Shown: one piece after another, positions 1 through 6,186 of the stretch
How the letters are laid out: every line of letters starts with the position of its first letter
Numbering within the stretch: position 1 is the first letter of the stretch
Assembly (NCBI GenBank): GCA_019057975.1
Contig: JAHLWJ010000205.1
Location: 1 to 7,773 of the forward strand
Direction of reading: 5' to 3'
DNA: 7,773 nt
From: Promethearchaeota archaeon
GTDB taxonomy: Archaea > Asgardarchaeota > Lokiarchaeia > Sigynarchaeales > SOKP01
The notes under the pieces: generated by a model
Told to the model about the DNA's origin: nothing
Seen by the model: the letters and a program-made list of their open reading frames with translations, nothing else
The model's database searches: none
Position numbers and translations under genes: made by a program

Positions 1-55
1 TCAAAGGGAAAAGATTTAATTATTTTTTAAATTCTCTAATTAAATCCAAGACAGA

Positions 56-1534
56 TTATTTTAGCTTATTCAAGGCTTTAACTTTTCTTCCATATTCATA
101 AAGGGCCAGAAAGGATTTAGCGGCTCTTCGAACGGAGGGATAAACAATAAAATTATCTTTAAGGAGTTTATTCCTATATCTTTCATTAGATTTGCTTGGA
201 TATTGAGGGAGAATTAACATAAAAATTTTACCTAGTGATTCTGTATAATCCCTAATTCTCAAGAGGTTGTTATAATATTCGCTACGACGATCATCTTCGA
301 ACTCATCCCCCCACGAATCAGTTTCGATAATGACTAAATCAATATTTGCTGAAATAGCGATCTTGGCAACTTCAAAATATTTTTGACTAGATGAGATCCA
401 TGGCATATCTAAGGGATTTTTTAAGCTCCCTATTTTAATCGGATAAATTTGTCTCAATTTGTTTAATGTTTCACCTTCAAAATAAGGCACATTCAATCCT
501 AATTCTGTTAAAATATTTGTATGAATAATACCAAAACCTCCTGACCACAGGATTAACAGAGAGTTTTTCCCAGTTGGATATTGAATATTTTTTAATGGTG
601 TTCCTAATTTCTTAAACCTATCAATATAACTGTTAAAAAGGTAAAGGTAATCAATCATATCATCCATTGAAGTCGGTACGTCAACGATTGGAGTTTGTTT
701 AACTATTGCATTCCAAATCTTTTTATTTGAGCCAATTGAACCTGTATGTGTTAAAATTGCAGTTTGTGATCTTTCAGTTTTCCCACCATTCATAAATAAC
801 ACCGGTTTTTTCATGTTTTTTAACACTTGGAAGAACTTTCTCCCTTCATTAGGATGATGTTTCGAAAAGCCCTCAAAATATACGCCGATGATATCTGTAT
901 CGATATCATTATTATAATATTGTAGAAATTCAGATATTTGTAAATCTATACAGTTTCCAACACTAGCCCCTTTTGAATAACTTAGATTATAGCGACTTGC
1001 ACCAATCCTAATCATTTGAGAATGTAAATCACCAGACTGAAACACAAATGCAATGTTTCCTGGTTTTGTAGGGAGGAATGGTTCATATGCTAAGTGTCCA
1101 TTAGGTGAATAAACACCCATGCAGTTTGGGCCAATTGCCCGAATATGGGTATTATTATCATTTAAGATTTCTACAACATCTTTTTCAATTTGCTTACCGA
1201 CATTGTCGGATTCTCCCAATCCTGCTGTAAATATATGAATTGTGTTAATTTTTATTTGTTTAATCACCATTTTTAAACTCTCGAGAATCTTATCCCTTCC
1301 TACCGCTAAAATAAGAAGGTCAATTTCTTCTTCAGGGATTTCCTTAAGAGATTTAAAGCATTTTAAACCACTTACCTCTTCTTTTTCAGGATTAATCAAA
1401 TATAATTTATCTGTATTGAACTTTTGTTCCTTAAAACCCATGAAAAAATAATCTAATTTTTCACTCGCTTTATATACAGCTACGGTGCGAGGATTAAATA
1501 AAAAATCCAAATAGTTAGTAGTATCTGTAGTCAT
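56..1534 (-). CDS. Acyl-CoA synthetase (ADP-forming) alpha-chain homologue
   Basis: The family interconverts acyl-CoA + ADP + Pi with acid + CoA + ATP in the cytoplasm through a phospho-histidine. The 492 residues cover the usual alpha chain: a Rossmann-type CoA-binding domain (about 8-150) ending in GPNCMG (135-140), a ligase-CoA domain (about 155-305) with FQSGD (165-169) and SVGNCID (191-197), and a third domain (about 320-485) with SGGFG (331-335) and KNPLDMP (372-378). His263 in THTGS matches the family's phosphorylated histidine. There is no ATP-grasp (beta) domain, and no beta gene lies in the window. Odd: the usual glycine-rich VIGAS of the Rossmann loop reads VYKAS (20-24), so CoA binding or activity may be altered. 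The ATG start has an AGGAAG site six bases upstream (plus-strand 1541-1546). The family is clear; catalytic activity and substrate are not. Confidence 0.85.
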   Translation of the reverse strand: MTTDTTNYLDFLFNPRTVAVYKASEKLDYFFMGFKEQKFNTDKLYLINPEKEEVSGLKCFKSLKEIPEEEIDLLILAVGRDKILESLKMVIKQIKINTIHIFTAGLGESDNVGKQIEKDVVEILNDNNTHIRAIGPNCMGVYSPNGHLAYEPFLPTKPGNIAFVFQSGDLHSQMIRIGASRYNLSYSKGASVGNCIDLQISEFLQYYNNDIDTDIIGVYFEGFSKHHPNEGRKFFQVLKNMKKPVLFMNGGKTERSQTAILTHTGSIGSNKKIWNAIVKQTPIVDVPTSMDDMIDYLYLFNSYIDRFKKLGTPLKNIQYPTGKNSLLILWSGGFGIIHTNILTELGLNVPYFEGETLNKLRQIYPIKIGSLKNPLDMPWISSSQKYFEVAKIAISANIDLVIIETDSWGDEFEDDRRSEYYNNLLRIRDYTESLGKIFMLILPQYPSKSNERYRNKLLKDNFIVYPSVRRAAKSFLALYEYGRKVKALNKLK

Positions 1535-1564
1535 TTGAAACTTCCTAAGTTTTTCCTTTAACAG

Positions 1565-1593
1565 AAAGTCATAGTAATAATATCTATGACTTT
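1565..1593. promoter_or_regulatory. Perfect 10-bp inverted repeat, candidate operator or leader hairpin
   Basis: AAAGTCATAG (1565-1574) and its exact complement CTATGACTTT (1584-1593) flank a 9-base AT-only spacer. The arm centres are 19 bp apart, close to two helical turns, which suits a dimeric regulator. The element sits 31-59 bases before the minus-strand acyl-CoA synthetase start, just downstream (in the minus direction) of a TATA-like box at 1603-1610. A bound protein there could block polymerase. If transcribed, it would form a hairpin in the leader instead. Confidence 0.55.
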
Positions 1594-1602
1594 TAAAACT
1601 GG

Positions 1603-1610
1603 TAATATAG
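1603..1610 (-). promoter_or_regulatory. Candidate TATA box for the acyl-CoA synthetase gene
   Basis: On the minus strand this reads CTATATTA. A start site about 25-28 bases downstream would fall near 1578-1583, inside the inverted repeat, giving a leader of about 45-50 bases that contains the AGGAAG ribosome site. AT-rich surroundings make the call weak; TTTTAAAAGT at 1589-1598 is an alternative. Confidence 0.3.
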
Positions 1611-1691
1611 AATTGTAAAATTAATGGTTATCTTTAGCTTTTTTGTTTATTTTAAACAGCAACGTAAGTCTATAATAGAATCTACTTAAAA

Positions 1692-1704
1692 GTGAATTAT
1701 TCAC
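1692..1704. promoter_or_regulatory. Palindrome GTGAAT-T-ATTCAC, candidate protein-binding site
   Basis: Two perfect 6-bp arms surround a single central base. It lies in the divergent intergenic region, 85-97 bases before the ATG at 1789 and about 50 bases upstream of that gene's TATA-like box, a position where an activator could bind. Short dyads also arise by chance in AT-rich DNA. Confidence 0.3.
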
Positions 1705-1727
1705 AAAACATATCACATTCTTCATAT

Positions 1728-1746
1728 AACAATTTTTTTTATTGTT
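1728..1746. repeat. Inverted repeat AACAAT-T7-ATTGTT
   Basis: Perfect 6-bp arms (1728-1733 and 1741-1746) flank seven Ts. It ends ten bases before the TATA-like box of the 1789 gene, where it could be an operator or a TFB-adjacent element. It does not follow a plus-strand gene, so a terminator role is unlikely. Confidence 0.25.
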
Positions 1747-1756
1747 TAACATCAAA

Positions 1757-1765
1757 TTTAAATAA
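1757..1765 (+). promoter_or_regulatory. TATA box (TTTAAATAA) for the membrane-protein gene at 1789
   Basis: TTTAAATAA is centred 28 bases before the ATG at 1789, and no Shine-Dalgarno sequence lies between. This is the spacing expected of an archaeal leaderless transcript that starts at or near the A of the start codon. Confidence 0.5.
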
Positions 1766-1788
1766 ACAAAATAACTTTACAAGTACAT

Positions 1789-2796
1789 ATGTCTGATTCT
1801 GATTGGAGTAAAATTGATTTTCAACAATTTATCGATGAATATGGTAATGAGATTTTAGTCGATAAGGCACCAATAATCCTCTATCCAAAGAAGGATAAAG
1901 AACATGAAGCTTATAACTCTTTAATAGCTTTCTTCTTCATAGCTGGGGGTGCACTTATATACATAGCCTTAACTTACTTTTTAGCTCCTACTTACTTCAA
2001 CATTCTATTTTTCATAATTATAATTGTAATCGCAACTATTATTGATGTATTCTTAATTATTAATTACCTCAAAACAAATGTATATATCAAACCATTAGAA
2101 TGTTGGCTTGAAATATATAGGGGAAAGTCAGAAAATAATTACGTATTTTATTGTTTTACATATTATCCAATATTTTCTGGCAAGTGTCATCCAAATGCAG
2201 CAAAAAATGTAATATATAAACTGTACCAAGAGCAAGTGTTAAAAAGTAAAATTGATATTTCTCAAATTGAAGTCTACATGAAACTAAGTCCACAAATAAA
2301 AAAGATTCAAGAGAATGTTGGTTTCTTTTTTCAATATGGTGAGGGAAATTCATTTAAAGACGAAAATATAGATCGAGCATCATGGAAGTTTTTCCCATTT
2401 CAGAAGTCAGAAAAGGATAACTTTTTTGCAGTGGCAAACTGGGAACATCAGTTTGAATGGCGTGATGATCTTGAATATGATTTTGATAAATTGCATGAAT
2501 ATGCCCCTTGGGTAATTCAAAGATGGAATAGTTTTAATTTAAAACCATTAACAGAAGATTTCAAAAATAATATTAGATGGGATAGAAGAAATATTGATTC
2601 CTTACCAAAATTAAAACCATGGGAAGGAGATTTAGAGCATCAAACATATCAAAATCCTAAAGCTTATAAAGAGGAATCACTGATCAATGAAGCAATTGAG
2701 AATGTTATTGGTCATGAAAAGGACTTAATAAGAATTAAAGACATCAAAGATAAGCTTTTATCATTCAAATCTTATTTTTGGGATTTAAGTTCTTAA
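1789..2796 (+). CDS. Unrecognised membrane protein with N-terminal helix pair (335 aa)
   Basis: I do not recognise this family. A polar N-terminus (1-43) is followed by two closely spaced hydrophobic helices (about 44-66 and 69-94), then a soluble region of about 240 residues. That region is rich in aromatic and charged residues, with many Trp, Tyr and Phe between 100 and 282, including WEH/WRDD near 218-227 and PWVIQRW at 240-246. It ends in a Lys/Glu-rich, probably helical tail (295-335). There is no signal peptidase site and no catalytic motif I can name. The hairpin anchor with a short loop suggests both ends lie on the same side of the membrane, probably the cytoplasm. The ATG has no Shine-Dalgarno site but has a TATA-like box at -28, fitting a leaderless transcript. 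It is a single gene with 173 bases to the next one. Confidence 0.8.
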   Translation: MSDSDWSKIDFQQFIDEYGNEILVDKAPIILYPKKDKEHEAYNSLIAFFFIAGGALIYIALTYFLAPTYFNILFFIIIIVIATIIDVFLIINYLKTNVYIKPLECWLEIYRGKSENNYVFYCFTYYPIFSGKCHPNAAKNVIYKLYQEQVLKSKIDISQIEVYMKLSPQIKKIQENVGFFFQYGEGNSFKDENIDRASWKFFPFQKSEKDNFFAVANWEHQFEWRDDLEYDFDKLHEYAPWVIQRWNSFNLKPLTEDFKNNIRWDRRNIDSLPKLKPWEGDLEHQTYQNPKAYKEESLINEAIENVIGHEKDLIRIKDIKDKLLSFKSYFWDLSS

Positions 2797-2910
2797 TCAT
2801 CTATTTAATTCCTTAATGATTTTAGTATAAATCGACTACTAACTAATATAAATAGACAGATAATTATATTATTAATAATTTCAATATAAAAATTTAATAA
2901 GCGTAAATTG

Positions 2911-2936
2911 TTAAATATAAGAAATTTAATATAAAA
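2911..2936 (+). promoter_or_regulatory. Candidate promoter region for the gene at 2970
   Basis: Two TATA-like boxes occur here, TTAAATATAA (2911-2920) and TTTAATATAAAA (2925-2936). The first would give a start near 2945 and a short leader that includes the ribosome site at 2955. The second would place the start just next to that site. The rest of the 2797-2969 gap is plain AT-rich sequence. Confidence 0.35.
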
Positions 2937-2954
2937 TTCACGAAAGTAAGAAAA

Positions 2955-2959
2955 GAGGT
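2955..2959 (+). promoter_or_regulatory. Shine-Dalgarno GAGGT fixing a TTG start
   Basis: GAGGT lies ten bases before the TTG at 2970. An in-frame TAG at 2964-2966 rules out any upstream start, and the next in-frame ATG is codon 34, so TTG is the best-supported start. Confidence 0.6.
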
Positions 2960-2969
2960 AAGTTAGAAA

Positions 2970-4358
2970 TTGGAATTAATAAAAAACATTTCGAGTATCG
3001 AAATTCCAACCAATAAGGTTTCATATAATAAGAAAACTAATGTACTATCCATAGCAGTATTAGATTTCATGTTCGTAGGCATTTATAAGAAATCTGTGAG
3101 GATAAGTAAAATTCTTGATGACCTTTATGCTTCTTTGGGAGAAATACAAATAGAGCGGAGTAGCATTTATTTTGTAGACTTTGTAACAGGTAGCATAATT
3201 TCTGAATCTGAAAAATTAAGCCGCTTAAAAATATCGAAGAGAGAGAAAATCGAGAAAAAAAAAGAGAAAGCTTCAGATGAGCGTAAATCCATGAGAAGAG
3301 ATAAAGATGAAACATTTGAAATTGAAGAAGAGCTCTTGGATTTTGAAGAAGAACTCCCTGATGAAGATTTCGCTAGAATCTCTTCAGTTACAGAAGAGGC
3401 TGAATACGGTAAGGTAATGCTCAAGGAAGAAAAAGCCATGAAATTTGATGATTTAGATGAAAAAGAAATGGCAAGAGAAAAAGAAGCTCCAAAAGCTAAA
3501 AAAAGATCCAGAGCAATACCCCCACCTCCTGGTGCAGCACCACCACCTGCGCCAAAATCAGCAGCAGCATCGCCTCCTTCTGATGTACTTGGGGGTCCTA
3601 GAACACCTTCACCAGAAAGAGCAGGACCAACCCTAATTGCCCCTGAAGAGCCTAAAGAGACTGTTTATGAGATTAATATGGGACTTCAGTATTATTCTGT
3701 CATGATGGAACAAAGGAGCTATTTGTTTTACGTATATTTCTCGCATCAAGAATTGAAAATCGTTGATGAAGAGGGGAAGACTGTTTATAAAACTACAGTT
3801 AAAATCGTTACTACTAAAAAAGAACCACCAGTCTTAGATCTTAAAATTGAGGGAGAGGGTTTTGAAGTTCATCCTATATTTGGGAAAGTTGAGGTGAAAA
3901 AAGATGCTGTTAATCCCCCGGTTATGATTTTTTCCATCATGCCAATAAAATCGAAGAAAGAGAAAAAGAAAAAGAAAGAAAGTGAGAGAAGGTTTTTAAA
4001 CGTATATATAGAATTTGAAGAGAAAATAATTAGCCATACAATCTTATCAATAATAGTCCAACCAAAATATTTCCGTCTTGAACTTGGTCCAATTCATTTG
4101 AATCTTAGTAGAAAAACTGCTGCTATAATATCTTTTATATCCATTTTAATAACTGGAATTTCATTTGTCTACATGTTTCTTTCTGTTGGTTCTTCATCTT
4201 CTATTTTGGATAATCTAACCAGATTTGCCCCCGGTTTAGGTTCAATCGTATTCATCGTGATTTTTCTATATACCCTGTTTAAAGAAGGAATATATCCTCT
4301 TAAAGAAAAGATAAGTGCATTCCTAAATTTCGATCAAACTGGTGTTCTGATAAAATAA
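2970..4358 (+). CDS. Unrecognised membrane protein with charged segment, polyproline linker and C-terminal helix pair (462 aa)
   Basis: I know no named family for the full protein. It has a mixed alpha/beta N-terminal region (1-85), a highly charged Lys/Glu-rich segment likely to be coiled coil or disordered (86-182), and a Pro/Ala-rich linker (183-227) with IPPPPG and APPPAP. A beta-rich region follows (about 231-365), interrupted by the basic tract KSKKEKKKKKESER (327-340). Two hydrophobic helices (about 384-405 and 422-439) come near the C-terminus. There is no signal peptide, so most of the chain probably faces the cytoplasm as a tail-anchored scaffold. The charged and proline regions suggest protein-protein contacts. 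The gene starts with TTG behind GAGGT and is probably transcribed alone, with a T-rich stretch after the stop. The reading frame is convincing; the function is unknown. Confidence 0.8.
   Translation: MELIKNISSIEIPTNKVSYNKKTNVLSIAVLDFMFVGIYKKSVRISKILDDLYASLGEIQIERSSIYFVDFVTGSIISESEKLSRLKISKREKIEKKKEKASDERKSMRRDKDETFEIEEELLDFEEELPDEDFARISSVTEEAEYGKVMLKEEKAMKFDDLDEKEMAREKEAPKAKKRSRAIPPPPGAAPPPAPKSAAASPPSDVLGGPRTPSPERAGPTLIAPEEPKETVYEINMGLQYYSVMMEQRSYLFYVYFSHQELKIVDEEGKTVYKTTVKIVTTKKEPPVLDLKIEGEGFEVHPIFGKVEVKKDAVNPPVMIFSIMPIKSKKEKKKKKESERRFLNVYIEFEEKIISHTILSIIVQPKYFRLELGPIHLNLSRKTAAIISFISILITGISFVYMFLSVGSSSSILDNLTRFAPGLGSIVFIVIFLYTLFKEGIYPLKEKISAFLNFDQTGVLIK
3519..3578 (+). other. Polyproline/alanine linker coding segment
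   Basis: Residues 184-203 of the 462-residue protein hold PPPPG and a PPPAP run, then an alanine-rich stretch ending in SPP. Such tracts form extended polyproline-II helices that bind profilin, SH3, WW or EVH1-type domains in eukaryotes. Here it separates the charged segment from the beta-rich region and may simply be a flexible spacer. Confidence 0.7.
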
Positions 4359-4364
4359 GAGTTC

Positions 4365-4387
4365 TTTAATTTTTCTCTTAATTTTTT
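4365..4387 (+). terminator. T-rich archaeal-type terminator
   Basis: Three T-runs (T3, T5 and T6) occur within 30 bases after the plus-strand stop at 4356-4358, with no GC stem, as is typical of archaeal intrinsic termination. The 42-base gap separates convergent genes. The minus strand here is A-rich, so the tract does not serve the LysR gene. Confidence 0.45.
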
Positions 4388-4400
4388 CCATTATTTAAAC

Positions 4401-5291
4401 TTAAGATTTCAGTTCATCCCAAAATTTCTTTTGTAATTTACCCAATTCCTTATTTTTTAATTTAACAAAATAAAGAGGTCTTCTAGCTATGAAGGGATAA
4501 TTTTTTATATTCAAGGATTTTATTAATCCGGCTGATTCTGCTTTATCCGCCATTATTTCACTCATTATACTGATATAATTAGATTCACTCACTGTTGAAA
4601 TTATTGAGTCATTATCATTTATTTCAAGTTCGATAGTTAATTTTTTATATTTAGGAAATTGTTTTTCGAATGTATTTCTCGTTCCAGAACCTTTTTCTCT
4701 CCATACAAAAGGATATTTGGTAAGTTCATTAAAATCAACTAAATTTCCTTCTTTTATTAAGTCATGATTAGGAGAACATATGAATTTAAATTCATCTTCC
4801 CCAATTTTAATATAATCAAAATCACCCTCATTATAACTCATAAAACTTCCAATCCCCGCGAAATTAGCCATCCCGTTCTTTAAATTTTCAAGAGATTTCT
4901 TAGAATTATTAATAAATATTTTAAAATTTGCATTTAGGTTCTTGCTTCGGAAATCTGCTATGTATTTAGGTAAAATATGAGAGCCTGGTATTGTGGAAGC
5001 TGAAATAATGATATCTTCTATCATATTATTCTGAAATTTTGAAATTTCTAATTTGCAATTATCATACAAATCTATTATCTGTTCAGCACGTTTTTGTAGA
5101 AGTATTCCTGCTCTAGTCAATTCGAATTTTTTTGTGGTTCTATCAATTAAAACCACTCCACCAAAATTTTTTTCTAACTGCGAGACTTGATGTGATAATG
5201 TACTTTGAGAAATAGGGAGTTCTTTTGCTAACTTGGAGAAACTCTTATACTGAGTTAATTTAATAAAGTTTCTTAAATATTCAATATTCAA
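4401..5291 (-). CDS. LysR-type transcriptional regulator
   Basis: A DNA-binding regulator with the standard family length (296 residues). The winged helix-turn-helix spans about 3-61, with the recognition segment ISQSTLSHQVSQLEK (27-41) and LTRAG (58-62) in the usual places, then a linker helix and a two-lobed effector domain (about 92-290). ASTIPG (98-103) and REKGSGTR (198-205) are typical of the CysL/CysB-like and selenium-associated LysR groups, which sense small sulfur-related or other ligands. The start is TTG: an in-frame TAG lies one codon upstream, and GGCGAT sits seven bases before it. It is divergent from the DsrE/TusA pair across 175 bases, the classic arrangement for a LysR controlling its neighbour, so it probably regulates those genes and perhaps the corrinoid genes beyond. 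The ligand cannot be read from sequence. Confidence 0.9.
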   Translation of the reverse strand: MNIEYLRNFIKLTQYKSFSKLAKELPISQSTLSHQVSQLEKNFGGVVLIDRTTKKFELTRAGILLQKRAEQIIDLYDNCKLEISKFQNNMIEDIIISASTIPGSHILPKYIADFRSKNLNANFKIFINNSKKSLENLKNGMANFAGIGSFMSYNEGDFDYIKIGEDEFKFICSPNHDLIKEGNLVDFNELTKYPFVWREKGSGTRNTFEKQFPKYKKLTIELEINDNDSIISTVSESNYISIMSEIMADKAESAGLIKSLNIKNYPFIARRPLYFVKLKNKELGKLQKKFWDELKS

Positions 5292-5298
5292 ACTCTAT

Positions 5299-5304
5299 AT
5301 CGCC
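5299..5304 (-). promoter_or_regulatory. Shine-Dalgarno-like GGCGAT for the LysR gene
   Basis: On the minus strand GGCGAT, an imperfect match to GGTGAT, lies seven bases before the TTG start. Together with the TAG one codon upstream it supports TTG at 5291-5289 as the start. Confidence 0.4.
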
Positions 5305-5360
5305 TTTTAAAATTGCTGTTATTGCATAATACAAAATAATTAATCTATTTCTATTTATCG

Positions 5361-5389
5361 ATTTTTTCAATAAACCATTACGAAAAAAT
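5361..5389. promoter_or_regulatory. Inverted repeat ATTTTTTC-N13-GAAAAAAT, candidate LysR operator
   Basis: Perfect 8-bp arms (5361-5368 and 5382-5389) have centres 21 bp apart, two helical turns. The element is central in the divergent region, about 47 bases upstream of the TATA-like box of the DsrE gene and 70-98 bases before the LysR start. Placement suits an autoregulating LysR protein, but the A/T-tract arms reduce its specificity. Confidence 0.35.
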
Positions 5390-5435
5390 TAATAAATCTT
5401 TAATTGTTTCTGTAATCACAGTTCAAAGACTTTTT

Positions 5436-5445
5436 TAGATTATAG
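5436..5445 (+). promoter_or_regulatory. Candidate TATA box for the DsrE-TusA unit
   Basis: TAGATTATAG is centred about 26 bases before the ATG at 5467. No Shine-Dalgarno sequence precedes the ATG, and an in-frame TAA at 5455-5457 excludes a longer protein. This fits a leaderless transcript. Confidence 0.4.
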
Positions 5446-5466
5446 AAAAACAAATAAAAATTTAAA

Positions 5467-5826
5467 ATGACAGAAAAAATGAAGACATTCACAATTGTAA
5501 TAGGTAATGGTCCTTATGCTGCTGAACGCCCATATACTATGTTAAGATTTGCCTATACTGCTTTATTGGAAGATCATAAGATTAATATATTTCTCGTAGA
5601 AGATGGTATTTTTGTAGGGAAAAAAAATCAAGATCCTATCACATATGATAATGTTGGAAAGTGGATGAAAGATATTATTTCTGAAGGAGCAAATGTTAAA
5701 GCTTGTGGTGTTTGTATGAAAGCACGAGGTATATCTGAAGATGAATTAATAGACGGAATAAAAAAAACAACTATGAATGGCTTTGTTGAAATGTGTGTAG
5801 AAGCTGATAATGTCATTTCGAGTTAA
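5467..5826 (+). CDS. DsrE-family sulfur-relay protein
   Basis: DsrE-family proteins are small cytoplasmic alpha/beta proteins, often multimeric, that carry persulfide sulfur on a cysteine and hand it to or take it from TusA-type partners. Of 119 residues, the N-terminus has the family's IVIGNGPYAAERPYTMLRFA strand-loop-helix (10-29), followed by FLVEDGIF (42-49). ACGVCMKARGI (79-89) carries Cys80 and Cys83, at the position of the family's reactive cysteine. A third cysteine is Cys110. The gene abuts the TusA-family gene with no spacer, so the two are co-transcribed and probably act as donor and acceptor. In bacteria the two domains are fused in the selenium-metabolism protein YedF, so selenium handling is an alternative to sulfur handling. 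The family call is firm; the carried element and final acceptor are unknown. Confidence 0.88.
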   Translation: MTEKMKTFTIVIGNGPYAAERPYTMLRFAYTALLEDHKINIFLVEDGIFVGKKNQDPITYDNVGKWMKDIISEGANVKACGVCMKARGISEDELIDGIKKTTMNGFVEMCVEADNVISS

Positions 5827-6072
5827 ATGGAGATGATGAAAATAATGACAATTTTCCAAAAATTAGATCTCTCTGGTCTTGTATGTCCAATGCCTGTAGC
5901 GAAAACTAAAAGGCAACTATTAGAAATGAAAAGTGGAGAGATTCTTGAAGTAACTGGTGACTACGTAGAAGCAGGACAGAATATTAAAAGATACATAGAA
6001 AAACATCAGGATAAATTATTAGATTTCAAGGTTGATGGAGAAAACTACTACATAAAAATCGAGAAGCAATAA
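5827..6072 (+). CDS. TusA/SirA-family sulfur carrier protein
   Basis: A small persulfide carrier of the TusA fold. LDLSGLVCPMPVAKTK (13-28) is the family signature; Cys20 of CPMP is the sulfur-carrying residue. The chain continues with the expected GEILEVTGDYVEAGQNIKRY region and ends in a beta-strand, 81 residues from the first ATG. That ATG directly follows the TAA of the DsrE-family gene. A more likely start is the fourth ATG, at 5845 (75 residues), because GGAGATGATG at 5829-5838 is a strong ribosome site with six bases of spacing and the family usually begins just before the LDLxGLxCP motif. It probably exchanges sulfur, or selenium, with the DsrE-family protein upstream. A T9 tract after the stop suggests the transcript ends here. 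Its acceptor could be tRNA thiolation, cofactor synthesis or the methyltransferase system that follows; sequence does not decide. Confidence 0.9.
   Translation: MEMMKIMTIFQKLDLSGLVCPMPVAKTKRQLLEMKSGEILEVTGDYVEAGQNIKRYIEKHQDKLLDFKVDGENYYIKIEKQ
5829..5838 (+). promoter_or_regulatory. Shine-Dalgarno inside the first codons of the TusA gene
   Basis: GGAGATGATG matches the full anti-Shine-Dalgarno complement GGAGGTGATC at eight of ten bases. It stands six bases before the ATG at 5845, which argues for translation starting there and not at 5827. Confidence 0.5.
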
Positions 6073-6074
6073 GC

Positions 6075-6091
6075 TCTTTTTTTTTCCTTTT
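6075..6091 (+). terminator. T9 terminator after the DsrE-TusA unit
   Basis: Nine consecutive Ts (6077-6085), then CC and four more Ts, begin four bases after the TusA stop. No stem precedes them. This is the usual form of archaeal intrinsic termination and separates this unit from the corrinoid genes. Confidence 0.55.
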
Positions 6092-6152
6092 GTTATTAGT
6101 AAACCTTTTATGAAAATTAGCTTTAATAAGAGTATTATTTAGAATGCTTTAT

Positions 6153-6162
6153 GCTTAAATAA
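6153..6162 (+). promoter_or_regulatory. Candidate TATA box for the corrinoid-methyltransferase unit
   Basis: GCTTAAATAA, sharing TTAAATAA with the box at 1757, is centred about 29 bases before the ATG at 6187. A leaderless transcript would therefore begin at that ATG, which is also the start favoured by family alignment. Confidence 0.45.
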
Positions 6163-6186
6163 TTGTCATTAATGAGAAGAGAGATA

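Noticed and set aside
1..30. Possible tail of a plus-strand gene ending in TAA at 28-30
   Set aside because: Nine codons are too few to judge; another frame also closes within 20 bases, and nothing is recognisable.
1242..1451. A 69-residue plus-strand reading frame
   Set aside because: It lies fully inside the minus-strand acyl-CoA synthetase gene, antisense to well-conserved domain sequence, and resembles no family.
1666..1689. Imperfect dyad TAAGT...ACTTA in the divergent gap
   Set aside because: Only five bases pair at each end and the interior does not match; this is expected by chance in AT-rich sequence.
3167..3439. A 90-residue serine-rich minus-strand reading frame
   Set aside because: It is the antisense of the Glu/Lys-rich segment of the 462-residue protein; GAA/GAT codons read backwards give Ser/Phe runs.
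6092..6152. Possible riboswitch or SECIS-like RNA before the corrinoid gene
   Set aside because: The stretch is AT-rich with only a 5-bp dyad (6124-6137), no conserved cobalamin-box sequence and no in-frame UGA in the adjacent genes to require a SECIS element.
6163..6186. Upstream TTG/ATG starts for the corrinoid protein
   Set aside because: The added eight residues are not seen in the family, the ATG at 6187 matches the usual N-terminus, and the TATA-like box position fits 6187.
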